Positions 46,807 through 57,554 of a stretch of DNA of 64,000 nt are shown piece after piece. The stretch is taken from assembly GCA_033398695.1 (NCBI GenBank), contig CM065818.1, positions 34,992,001-35,056,000 of the forward strand. The letters are read 5' to 3'. How positions within the stretch are numbered: position 1 is the stretch's first letter; each line of letters opens with the position of its first letter. Made by a program: the position numbers and the translations under genes. This DNA is from Orobanche coerulescens (taxonomy: Eukaryota > Streptophyta > Magnoliopsida > Lamiales > Orobanchaceae). The notes beneath the pieces are model-generated. The model saw nothing but the letters and a program-made list of their open reading frames with translations, did no database searches and had not been told where the DNA came from.

Positions 46807-48625
46807 TGTTGGGATTCCACAGAAAATAAACGCAGCGGAAGAATAAAGGAATCCCTAAGAGGATCGATCAAGTAACGTATATACGAAAAGAAAAATACGA
46901 AGATCAAGGAATCAAAGTCCCATACCTATGATGTCTCTGAAAAACCTTCGTATGATGATGATGATGAAGAGCCTTTCGTTCCAAGCACCTAAAGCAAGAT
47001 GCCTCTACTTCACACGCCGGAACTTGATGGAAAAATCGACAAGCTTCCTTTCTTCAAGAATGCGGCTAGGGAAGCTTGTAGGAATTTTCTCTCTCAATGT
47101 ATTCTTCTTATATCTTGTCTCTAAGATCAAGATGAAGTTTTCAACCTTACTCTCTCACTCAAATTCGTGATTTTGAGTTCTTACAAGAAGAAGTTGTCCT
47201 CTCTCCTTTTTAAAGACTTTTATTTATAAAAAAATGAAAGTCTTCCTTTAACACATGATTGAGGGTATCAAATACACCTCACATATGTCACCTAGTGACA
47301 TAAAATAAGTTTAAAAGAGACAAGAGAGGGAGGGGGACGGCCTTAAGGGAAATTTCCAAGAAGACGGGTCGAATTTACTCGGCTCGTGTACTGGATGTTC
47401 GTCAAAATGAATCCCTCGTGTATCGGATGTTCGTCAAACGAATCCGTTTTATTTCCAATGTGTTTGGACTAATTAATTAATCCAATTAATTAATTATATC
47501 AAACACAAATATATATTTCTCTAAGAAATATAATTTATGAATTAAAGTAATCACCCAGTAACCTACTTACAATTCATAAGACCGCTATTTGATTTATCCG
47601 ATAAATCAAACTTAGATATCTAATATCTAATATTATAAGAGAGATTATTAATTCACATTTATCCATCAATGATCCTATTGCGCGACTCGTAGGTTCGTCT
47701 CGATCGGCATTGGGAGGAACCAATGAGTGCGGGCGGCACTTAGCCGACTAGCGGGCGCACTATAAACCCACCGAGAACGAATGAACGAATCATTCCGAAC
47801 CATTATGTCGTGAATACTATATACGTATAGACCCTTCATCGGATGTCGGTCAAGTCTTGGGTCACGGTAAAGTCAAACCCTACTGTTGACTAAACTCTAT
47901 ACATGTGTTAATGCAAATCAAAACCGGCGATTAATAGTGTATCTAATACGACTATATCGAATGCTTTGGCCAAAGACTTATGATCTTATTTGCCATTAAC
48001 CGTATAGGACATTCGCTGCTCACTAACGGGAGATAGAATCCTTTCTTGGCGTTCGATAAAGCGCTGCACCGCCGTATAGTCCGCACTTCGAGGTCGACTC
48101 GGCAATTAAGCAAATGAGTCTAACTACTCTAATGACAAACTAAACGTCACGAGACACATCTTCTCTTGAACCCTCAAGTCAAAGGTCCACGTATACTATC
48201 ACAACCTTCGATTCGTCATCGACTCTCCGGAGTGAATACCGTGTGATGAATCGAGTTTGAGTCATGTTCGAGTATCTTGGTCCCACCAATATACTTATAA
48301 CTATGCTATCAATACGTGCACACATCCTAGCATCAGTTATACAAGTCTTATTAAAACTTAATGTCTGTTAAGTTTTATCGACTTGCGAACTAGTTAAGCA
48401 TTCGAGCTCTAAACACTTCTAGTGCCTATCTCCTTATCTCCATAAGGAGTAGAATGTTCACTCTCAAATGCAAGGACTATTATTCTATATACCAAATCAC
48501 AATGCCAGTGATATACAATAATATAGAAATAATAATTGCCTTATTAAATATAATATTCATAATTACAATACAATTGCTCTCACTCTCTCATCCTCTGAGT
48601 GGCATTCGAGGGCATATTCCTAACA
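46807..48625 (-). mobile_element. Copia 3' LTR (1,819 bp)
   Basis: On plus it runs from TGTTGGGATTCC to CCTAACA. It contains a minus-strand TATA-like TATAAATA at 47221-47228 and an (ATG)n run near 46950, one unit shorter than in the right-hand LTR. The right-hand LTR differs by roughly ten substitutions over the ~1.08 kb visible in both (hand count), mostly transitions. Confidence 0.85.
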
Positions 48626-48638
48626 ATCTCCCACTTGC
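48626..48638 (-). other. Copia polypurine tract
   Basis: GCAAGTGGGAGAT on the minus strand, directly before the 3' LTR start. This is the standard plant copia second-strand priming site. Confidence 0.8.
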
Positions 48639-48935
48639 AATCAATGCCACAAACTATGGTATCTAATACCCATACTCTCAGATGTCTCTCTAAGACCTTA
48701 CGAGATAGTGGCTTAGTAAGCGGATCGGCAACGTTATTTCTTTGTGTCTACTCTCTCGATGTAACATTCCCATCCCGAACCATTTCTCTAACAAAATGAT
48801 ATTTTCTCGCAATATGTTTGGTGTTGTGGTGAGCCCTAGGCTCCTTAGCACTGTGCAATACTCCGTCGTTGTCACAAAGCGATGTCACGGGCTTCTCTGC
48901 GTTAGGAACCACTTGAAGTTCCTCATTGAACTTCT

Positions 48936-49560
48936 TTATCCAAAAGCTTCTTTAGCGACCTCATTGGTGCACTGATGTCGGCTTGACATGTAGAGATAGC
49001 AGTCAAACTTTGCTTGGCACTTCTCCAAGCGCCCCACCATTCGAGTAAAGATATACTGATGTGGACATCGAGCATCCATGTCCCAGAAAAATGCAGTCGT
49101 ATAACCCATCACTCTTAGTTCTCCACCGCCGTATGTAAGAACCAAGTCTTTAGTCCTCCTTAGGTACTTAAGAATGTTCTTTCTGACGATCAATGTTCTG
49201 CACTGGATTTGACTAAAACCGACTTACTACGCTCACAGCATAGGCAATGTACGGTCTAGTACAAATCATTGCATACATAAGGCTACCTACTGCCGCAGCA
49301 TAAGGTAACTTGCTCATTTCCTTTCTATCTTCCTCACTTTGAGGACACATCTCTAAGGAAAGTTTTGCACCATGTTGCATAGGTAGAAACCCTCTTTTAG
49401 AATCTTCCATCCTAAATCGCTTCAGGATCTTTTCTATGTATAGGGCTTGGGAAAGACCTAACATTCTTTTCGCTCTATCCCGGTAGAGACGAATACCCAG
49501 AATATAGGTAGCTTCTCCCAAGTCTTTCATTGAGAACTCTTTAGAAAGCCAAGCTTTCAC
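48936..49560 (-). pseudogene. Copia pol fragment: RT connection and RNase H
   Basis: Frame 49213-49560 reads MKDLGEATYILGIRLYRDR and later YAAAVGSLMYAMICTRP, the conserved segment between RT and RNase H in copia pol. It ends at VVSRF. After a break, 48936-49193 continues with KYLRRTKDLVLTYGG and badly degraded RNase H sequence (the usual YTDADF and TTEAEY blocks are not intact). Upstream it directly follows the RT frame. Non-functional because of frameshifts and substitutions. Confidence 0.85.
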
Positions 49561-50072
49561 GGGGCGAGCATTCCTACGTCGTTTCCTATAAGTAGAATGT
49601 CATCTACATATAGTATTAAGAACGCAATTTTGCTCCCACTAACCTTCTTGTAAATACATGGCTCTTCTTCGTTTTGGACAAAATCAAACTCTTTGACTGT
49701 CTCATTAGAACGAAGATTCCAACTCCATGAAGCTTGCTTCAGTCCATAAATGGCACGCTGAAGTTTGCATACTTTATGAATATTGGTTTGAGATATGAAT
49801 CCCTTAGGCTGTTCCATATAAATCTCCTCCTCGAGGAATCTATTTAGGAATGCCGTTTTCACATCCATTTGCCATATTTCATAATCTAAGTGGGCTGCTA
49901 TAGCAAGCATCGTGCGAATAGACTTAATCATAGCTACAGGCGAGAAGGTCTCGAAGTAATCGATTCCTTCTCTTTGGGAATAACCCTTTGCCACAAGCCT
50001 GGCCTTATAGGTATCAACCTTGCCATCTCCATCAGTCTTTCTCTTATAGATCCATTTGTTTCCAATAGGCAC
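49557..50072 (-). pseudogene. Copia reverse transcriptase fragment
   Basis: A 171-codon frame with classic Ty1-copia RT blocks: NKWIYKRK, YKARLVAKGYSQREGIDY, FSPVAMIKSIR, QMDVKTAFLN and YGLKQASWSWN. The catalytic YVDD is at residues 155-158 (49599-49610). The catalytic core is therefore readable, but the AFLNG motif reads AFLNR, the frame ends soon after YVDD, and both neighbours are out of frame. It would copy the genomic RNA in cytoplasmic particles in an intact element. The lineage call (Angela/Tork-like) is by general resemblance only. Confidence 0.9.
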
Positions 50073-50363
50073 TATGCCTTTAGGACGATCTACTAAAGTC
50101 AGGACTGATTAGCATGCATTGAGTCTATCTCGGCTTCCATAGCTTCTTGCCACTTGGTGGAGTCAATGTCTACCATCGCTTGGTCGTATGTAGAAGGATC
50201 ATTCTCTTGACTACTTTGTCATCTCATGGACACCCGGTTCCTCTTGATGCGAGATAGCCATACCTCTCGGTAATTGAGAAATTCTACTAGACTTGCGAGG
50301 TTGTATTTGTATTTGAAGGTTCGGTTCTTATATCTTGCATAGGTGTCTCATTTGGTGTTTCTT

Positions 50364-51534
50364 TTATTTCTTCCAAAGAAATATTTCTACTGCCCCTCCT
50401 TCTGAATAAGTGATCTTCGGGAAGTGTGCTTGTATAGCAACGATGATCCTATGATCTTCATGCATGTAGAATAGATATCCCATGGAATCCTCTGGATATC
50501 CTATGAAACGACCTTTCACAGACCTAGTTTCCAATTTCTCTACTTTAGTCTTCTTGACATAAGCAGGGCATCCCCAAATACTAATGTGATTAAGACTTGG
50601 TTTCCTACCTCTCCACATCTCATGGGGAGTCTTAGGAACGGATTTGGAAGGACATCTGTTCAAGATATGCACAGCAGTAAGGAGCGCGTAACCCCACAGA
50701 TAAATCGGTAGATCAGTATAGTTAAGCATGGAGCGAACCATGTCCAACAAGGTTCGCTTCCTTCTTTCTAATACACCATTTAATTGTGGAGTAGCTGGAG
50801 GAGTGAATTGTGACACTATTCCTAGTTCTTTTAAGAACTCATCAAATTCGGTACTCATGTACTCACCACCAGTCGTAGAAGAGTCTTAACACGGTTACTG
50901 TTTGATTTTCAACTAGGGCTTTAAATTCCTTGAATTTATCAAAAGCTTAGACTTATGTTTCATTAAGTACGAATCCATACAGTATGGTAATCGGTGAATG
51001 TAATGAAATCGAAAGCCGTCTCGTGCCACTTCAAAAGGGCAATGAGGCGTCGGTATGGATCAATCGAGTTTTTGACTCTTTCAAAAGTCCTGCGAAGGGT
51101 AACTTAGTCATTTTGCCTTGAAGGCAAGATTCACAAGTTGGATAGGGATCGATACCAATGGACCCGTAAGCCCATCTTTCTCCATTTTATGAACCTTGGT
51201 GACCGATATGACCAAGTCTAAGATGCCACTTAAGTGCTTGGTTCGTTTCATCCCTACCACGCTTCCTAGTTATAGTGTTCACACTTGTCTTATTCTTTAA
51301 ATGTAAATGGTATAAACCATTTAATAATGTAGCGATACCAACCAATTTATTTAAAATAAATACGACAGGACCCATCTCCATAAAGAAGTGAAATCCCTTT
51401 CGGTCCATGACCGGAATTGATACAATATTCTTGTGCCCCTTGGGCAAAACAAGTACATCTTCTAAATTGAGAATAAAACCATATTCTAAATCGACATAAG
51501 GGATCCGATATCGAAGCCTCGACACTATGCCCAC
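50364..51534 (-). pseudogene. Copia gag-pre-integrase and integrase fragments
   Basis: Frame 51187-51534 ends with ALKWHLRLGHIGHQGS, the gag-pre-integrase/HHCC zinc region. Frame 50364-50858 carries the integrase C-terminal half: FTPPATPQLNGVLERRKR with the catalytic glutamate (residue 31 of this frame), then LLDMVRSMLNY, LWGYALLTAVHILNRCPSK, WGCPAYVKK and a GRFIGYPEDSMGY block. Between them (50859-51186) the integrase core with its two aspartates is broken by stops and frameshifts. A segment of 291 bp (50073-50363) between integrase and RT also lacks a continuous frame. Confidence 0.88.
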
Positions 51535-51598
51535 TTGACGGTGACCATCACCTCCCCGAATCCGACTTCCTGCCCGTTCCAGATCGATTCATTGTACA

Positions 51599-51650
51599 AA
51601 TGTGAGAACTCGCACCGGAATCAAGTATCGAAGTAGAATATACGATTCTG
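51599..51650 (-). pseudogene. Copia aspartic protease active-site remnant
   Basis: The minus strand encodes SILDSGASSHICTM, the retropepsin active-site block of copia elements, with the DSGA codons at 51611-51622. The flanking frame is broken within a few dozen codons, so only the signature survives. Confidence 0.8.
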
Positions 51651-51703
51651 AGAACAATTTGTTTCTAAAACTAGTAGTTCCGTACTGAAGGCGCATTACG
51701 GTC

Positions 51704-52506
51704 AAGCTTTGGACAATACCTCTTCCAGTGGCCTAGCTCACATGATTGAGGCATACATCCGTTTTCTTGGCCCCTTTGCTCTTTTGAACCATTGGGGCCT
51801 TGCCCTTTCCTTGTCGATCTTGGCTATCGGACCTAATCGCTTCTTGTTCTTTTTCTTCTTATTCTTGGACTTCCAAGTCTTAGAAGAAATCACAAGTGCA
51901 ACTTCCTTTCCCTTTGTCTTCATCGAGGTAGGCGGTCGTCGGTTGTTCATTAGCCCGACTAAGTTACATGCAATCTCATTGCGGTTGAAGTTCATGACAA
52001 ATTGGGAAAGGAGTCGAAGTGACTACGGGATAAGGTCGGTTTGGAGAGATGCATGCATCTGAAAATCAAGAGCTTCCAATCTCTCAATCATCGAGATCAT
52101 CTTGAGGACATGGTCCCCAACCTTCTCTCCTTCCTTCATCCTGGCGCCGAATAATTGCTTTGATATCTCATATCTAGCAGTTCGGCTATGCTCTCCATAG
52201 AGCTCAGCCAGGTGCGGTAAGATGGCTCGTGAAGACATCATCTTTTCATGGGCACGTTGAAGCTCATTGGTCATTGAGCCTAACATGTACCCTCACACTC
52301 TTATGTCGTCTTTTACCCATTTCTCATGGGCATCGACATCTTCCTGATTGGCTCGGGTTCTTGCAGGAGCCGCCCAGGATGTCCGCCTCCAGGCGTATCG
52401 GCATTTCCATAGTTAGGACAATCCTCAAGTTCCGAAGCCAGTCCACATAGTTCGGACCACTCAGGACGTTCTTTTCAAGTAGTATAGCGAGTGGGTTCAT
52501 TGTCAT
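51704..52506 (-). pseudogene. Copia gag remnant
   Basis: In element sense gag begins at 52506 with MNPLAILLEKN and LSGPNYVDWLRNLRIVLT, the usual start of copia gag. After a frameshift, 52023-52286 reads AHEKMMSSRAILPHLAELYG and VLKMISMIERLEAL, matching gag helical segments. A further frame at 51738-51995 has a lysine-rich linker (KTWKSKNKKKKNKKR). A degenerate zinc knuckle ending GHWKRYCPKL is readable near 51704-51755. At least two frameshifts separate these parts. Gag would form the particle in an intact element. Confidence 0.82.
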
Positions 52507-54182
52507 ATTGAGAGTTTTGTTAACTGCAGAGAATAATATGAGATTCGTTAGTGATTGTTTAATTATGATCCGAGTAAAGAATTTAAGGACTTTCTATATT
52601 CATAACTCGGCTCCCACTATTTTATCGGCATTTACACACTCCCATGTTAAATCCGGAAGCCTTGGGTGACTTCATAGTGGTGATCGATTTCTTTACAAAG
52701 TTTAATAGAGGGCAACCCATATGGTTTATATTCTATTATTCTTTATAAAGTGGTATCTAATACCAACCCATCTAATGGATGATTCGATCTTCTTTTACCC
52801 CTAGTTCACTTGCCCTCAACCCATTCGGTTTCTATGGCTCGCTGAACTATCTAAGTTTAAACCGTCAACTCCTATTAGTCGACAATTGAATCTTACCCGG
52901 CAACCCATACGGTTTATAGGGGTTTGATTTGTCACAACCAAAGGCATCTAATGCACTCTAGGAATTTATCAACTTTCCCCAAAAATATTACCCCGACATA
53001 CTCGGAAGAATAATATTCCGGTTTAGATTTCAATTTTCCATGAGTTTGGCGGAGGGTAGGAAACCTCGTAACCTTTATAACTTAGTGTTTGTAAGTGGGA
53101 GTATTAACGCGATTATATGTTACACTTTGCACATTAATCCGTTTATAAGCGCGGTTTGTGGTTTGTCAATCATTCAAAATGAAAAACAATAAATAGCAAC
53201 CTAGTTACTACCAACATATAGCTCATGGACTTTTTCCTAAGTATTGGGCCAAGCCAAATAAAGAAAGGAAAAATACAGTATTGATTCTTCGTCTTCTAGT
53301 CGGTCGTCTTCGGTCTTCGTCATAGCCATATGAATAATTACATCATTGAACAATACGTCCTATAATACATATTTTCTAGTAAAAATAAATAGGCTCAAAA
53401 TGGCCTTTACAACCATATCGAATCGAACAAATCAACAACTAAGTCCACGAGCTATATCACCATCACATAAGACATTCCATACAACATGTAACTGTAAATG
53501 AAATTAAATAATCAATTAATATATTAATCGATTAATATAAAAATTAATCTATTTAATTTCTACAATATTAATCAAATTAATATTTATAATCGTTATTTTA
53601 ATCCGTTCAAAGTAATCCGGCCAAAACAATATTCTCGTCTAATATTTTCCCTTAATAAAAAGATATTCCAAATATTTTATTAAATCCAATTAAATCCAAT
53701 TTAAATTTGAAAATTATTACAACGAAATATAAACACAAAAATGGAGTCGGAAAATCGATGTCGAGGCCCATTACGGCCCGATTCAAAATCGGGCGAAAAC
53801 CGAAATCGCCGGACGAGTCACTCTCGGCCTTTGCCGGCAGTGGCCGACCAGCTCTGATAGCCTACCGAGTCACTCTCGGCGGCGAGCGGCGATCGATGGC
53901 TGCTGCCGGCAATGCGTCTTCGTGCGGTATTCGTGTTTAACCCCGTTTTCTCATTTTTCGACTCGCTTCCAAAACGAAAAAGTTTCTTAACTTCATGAAG
54001 AACTTATAAATCAACAAAAATCAAATTTTTCAGATTTATAATTCACATAAAATATTCGAAACTTGACTTACTACGAACGATTAAATTTCTTCGATTATAT
54101 CTATTATGATTCTAAATCATAAACATCATCAAATAACATTCCAAATGCAAAGATGATCGTATATACGATATATTTGACCTCT
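52507..54182 (-). mobile_element. Copia 5' leader, non-coding
   Basis: About 1.7 kb between the primer site and gag. Three degenerate copies of CAACCCATNYGGTTTNTA lie near 52707, 52818 and 52903. A GC-rich patch at 53750-53930 holds two copies of CGAGTCACTCTCGGC. No gene is recognised. A long leader fits BARE-1/Angela-type elements. Confidence 0.6.
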
Positions 54183-54193
54183 CTCTGATACCA
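54183..54193 (-). other. Copia primer-binding site (tRNA-iMet)
   Basis: TGGTATCAGAG on the minus strand, one base after the 5' LTR end. It matches the complement of the initiator tRNA-Met 3' end. Confidence 0.85.
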
Positions 54194-54194
54194 C

Positions 54195-54512
54195 TGTTGA
54201 GATTCCACAGAAAATAAACGCAGCGGAAGAATAACGGAATCCCTAAGAGGATCGATCAAGTAACGTATATACGAAAAGAAAAATACGAAGATCAAGGAAT
54301 CAAAGTCCCATACCTATGATGTCTCTGAAAAACCTTCGTATGATGATGATGATGATGAAGAGCCCTTCGTTCCAAGCACCTAAAGCAAGATGCCTCTACT
54401 TCACACGACGGAACTTGATGGAAAAATCGACAAGCTTCCTTTCTTCAAGAATGCGGCTAGGGAAGCTTGTAGGAATTTTCTCTCTCAATGTATTCTTCTT
54501 ATATCTTGTCTC
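54195..54512 (-). mobile_element. Copia 5' LTR, first part
   Basis: Starts TGTTGAGATTCC on plus and is collinear with 46807-47126 of the other LTR, until CTTGTCTC, where the family C element is inserted. Confidence 0.88.
54508..54512. other. Target-site duplication GTCTC, left of family C element
   Basis: GTCTC is repeated at 63236-63240. The undisrupted copia LTR has CTTGTCTCTAAG near 47115, confirming that one copy is ancestral. Confidence 0.92.
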
Positions 54513-55213
54513 TGTAATATCCGCAATTTTCGATTTCCGGTAATTTCTTTTTTTTTTCGGCGGAAGTCTGTTTTGACGACTCGCTCATGTCCGTTTCGTC
54601 ATTCTGAGAATGATTAATTCTACCCTTTTTGACATCCGAGTTCGTTTCGGTGTCGTTTCGTTGAGTTCTGTGCTTTTTAGCGACTTTTCCGCACTTGAGT
54701 TCGATTCTTGCGAATCTCGTCAAAGCTGTTGTTTGAGTTTCCGCAAGTCCGTTTAACTTTGTTAGGCGTGTTGTGAACTTCGGTTTGGTTATTCGATCAC
54801 GTATCGTGATTTAGGCGTTTTGGGCCATTTTGTAATTTCTTGAAAGTTACGGGTATCCGTGTATCTGTAATTGTTGTCTCGACCCGTTTCTTGGTCGCGT
54901 ATGACTAATTATGGTATTACGCTTTCATTTAGTCGTTTATGTTGTCCGCGAACTTTTCGTCGTGTTCGTTCCGTACGTTTTCGGAAATCGGGTCGTCGAG
55001 CCACAGCGGTTGCGGGGCGGCCGGACGGTTGCGGGGCCAGCCGGACGATTGCAGGCACCGGCCGGACAGGTGCGCGAGAACCGGCGTAAGCGCGCCTTCT
55101 GGCCGGAAGGCTGCGCAGCTTCGGCAGTGTAGCGCCTGTTGCCGTGGCTAGCGTCTGCTTCTCGGGCACAGGCGATGGGGTTTACGAGGTTGGACTCGGT
55201 CGGGATCGGCGGG

Positions 55214-55485
55214 TAGCGCACGCTACGCCGGCGTAAGCGCGCGCTAGTCGGCGGCGTAAGCGCCGCAGCGTCGGCCGGCTAGCGTCGTTACTGGCGGGCG
55301 GTTCGATCCGGTGGCTCTTTGGGCCAAGTCGGCTAGCAGCGCGCGAGTATCCGGCCGTAGCGCGCGCGCTAGCGGGAGTTGGGTCGGCGGGGTTGGTCGG
55401 GTGATGCCGGGTCGTGTGGGCCTGGCCGAGGTGCTCGGCCGAGCGGCCGATAGCGCACGCTAGTCAGGAAGGCTAGCGCACGCTA
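55214..55485. repeat. TAGCGYRCGCTA palindrome cluster, family C 5' LTR
   Basis: Full copies at 55214-55225, 55451-55462 and 55474-55485, with several degenerate or half copies between them (CGCGCGCTAG, TAGCGCGCGCGCTAG). The last copy ends 9 bp before the TATA box. The equivalent in the 3' LTR is 60890-61163. Confidence 0.85.
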
Positions 55486-55494
55486 GGGGCCCGA

Positions 55495-55502
55495 TATAAA
55501 TA
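55495..55502 (+). promoter_or_regulatory. TATA box of family C LTR
   Basis: TATAAATA right after the palindrome cluster; its twin is at 61176-61183 in the 3' LTR. The downstream pyrimidine-rich TTCCTTCCTTCTCC is conserved. Confidence 0.7.
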
Positions 55503-56560
55503 TGGTGGCGATCACATTTCACTTCGTTTTCATTTCCTTCCTTCTCCATCCATGAGTGTCGATTCATGGGCGTGAAGCCATGTTGTTTAACAACAAATCC
55601 ATGAAGTCCTTGAGTTCATAACATCAATCGATCGTCCGTTATCAACCTTTGATTCAGCGAATCAAGGTAATCTTCCTTAGAACCCTAATTTCGTGAATTT
55701 GGGGATTTTTGCATTTTCGTCCGATTCGTTCCGTGTTGTTGATTAATTCATGATGGGTATGATTAATCTTGATAGTATTCTTGTGTTTAACATCATTTAA
55801 TCCATTGTTCTTCGTCGAATCGAAGTATATTTCTTGATTACCTTGAATTGACTTTTCGGGGATTTGTCCCGATCTCGTTTTCATCCGTTTTCGATGGATC
55901 GATTATGGTTAAATGATGTTGTTAAACATATTCTATGGATTGTATATCCATATTTCAACTTGGAATTCCGTTTTGGGTTTTGTGAGCGAATCGTGTTCTT
56001 GGCCGTTTTGGGGGAAATCCGTGAACTTTCGTCATTCGTTCTTTGAATTCAACGGCTTTGAGTCGTGTTATGGAATTCATTTCATTGTTATTATTTGTCC
56101 TTCGTCGTTTATGAACGTGAGTTGGCGTTCGGTGGAGTCGGCGGGTTCGTAGTCGGTTCGGGCCAACCTACTTCGGTCGATTCTCCGCGTTGTTCTTATT
56201 CGAGGCAAGTACCTTGTTCATACATTTCTTGTTTCGCGGATATGATGATTGGTGATCGTCTTGGTTTGTTTGTTTGTTTGAAATGAGTTTTCAAAAGATT
56301 TGGTTAGCCTCGTTAAAGGCCCCTTTCAAAACCGTGTGTGTTTTGTGATTGGTGTGGTTCGTGAATAACTATGTGAATTCTATGTATATGCTTGGTGTTC
56401 ATGTTGCACTTGGTATTGTGTGTGGGCGTATATTATTTCATTTCGGTGCGTTGTGAATTGACGTGGTGTTTTGCTAAGTGTTTGATGCCTGCAGGCGAAT
56501 TGTTTGAATATCCTTGATGTGATATGTTATTTGTGTGAATGTGTGGATATGGTTGAAGGT

Positions 56561-56703
56561 CTACGGTGGCACATGGCATGTGATCATGTGGCGAGGATGC
56601 AACAAGTGATTGATCCAACCGTGAGAGCACGAGATAATCTACGGTGGCACATGGCATGTGATCATGTGGCGAGGATGCAACAAGCGATTGATCCAACCGT
56701 GAG
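56561..56703 (+). repeat. 78-bp tandem duplication in family C LTR
   Basis: Copies start at 56561 and 56639 with CTACGGTGGCACATGGCATG. Same repeat as in family A, reverse-complemented. The 3' LTR pair starts at 62238 and 62316. Confidence 0.88.
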
Positions 56704-57554
56704 ATGTGTGTGATTTGTTTCGCTAGCTTGGCTCGGGAGGGTCCTTCGAGGCCTCGAGTGGGATGTCGGTGGTATCGTCCGGTCTGGCGATGCGCGTGCG
56801 TGATTATGTTTCGTTGATTTTACGTCCGTTGAGGACACGTGATGTTGGGCTCGACCACCTGTAAATTGTTGGTGATTTCCTATTTGCGAAAACAAAACCT
56901 TTGGTTTGTGACCTATTGATTTTGGAAAGAGAAGGATTTTATAATCTAAATTGTTTTCTATTAAAACTCTCGATGGCATTTTAAAGCTGTTTTGTAAATT
57001 GTTTCCCTTATTTGCGATCTTTCGGTTTTGGAAATGTTTACCCAAACTCTTGCCTCGGGAAGTACTTTTCTTTACGTTTGGATCTTTGAGGATTCTGATT
57101 ATCATTGTTCTTGGAACTTGTATTGTATGGCTCGTATTTTTGCACTTGTACTTGCACTAGCAAAGCGGTGGAGTTTGCTAACCCCGAGTATTCGGGGGTG
57201 GATGTCTATTTTGCATTCGGGTTTTGGAGCATAACACGGGGTGGCCACGAAGGATGATGAAAGATGAGCGATACTAATCACACGAGGATCTGTTGGCGTC
57301 GTTTTGGTCTAGTTGTATTTTCTTTTCAGCTTGAGTATCTTTTCCCGTTATGCGGGAGTTTATTGTATTTTGACCCTGCGTGGGTATGTGTTTGGAATTG
57401 AGTTGTATGTATTTGTTGAAAGACCAAATCGGTCTCTTGAGTCATTTTAGCCTTAAAGGCGAGGTTTAGATGTTTGATTTTAGTTATCGGCTGGTAGATC
57501 CTCGAGGAGAGGGTCTACGGCGTGTAATATCCTGAGCGGATTTGGGGTGTTACA

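Larger units (their letters stand above)
54513..57554 (+). mobile_element. Family C 5' LTR (3,042 bp)
   Basis: Begins TGTAATATCCGC and ends GGGGTGTTACA. Contains the palindrome cluster (55214-55485), TATA box (55495-55502) and 78-bp duplication (56561-56703). The terminal hairpin lies in the last 32 bp. Confidence 0.9.

Noticed and set aside
46928..47170. Frames starting MMSLKNLRMMMMM (also 54316)
   Set aside because: Antisense frames over an (ATG)n run in the copia LTR; repeat-driven, not a gene.
53707..53940. A 77-codon plus-strand frame in the copia leader
   Set aside because: Antisense to the element, no recognisable domain, within a short GC-rich patch.
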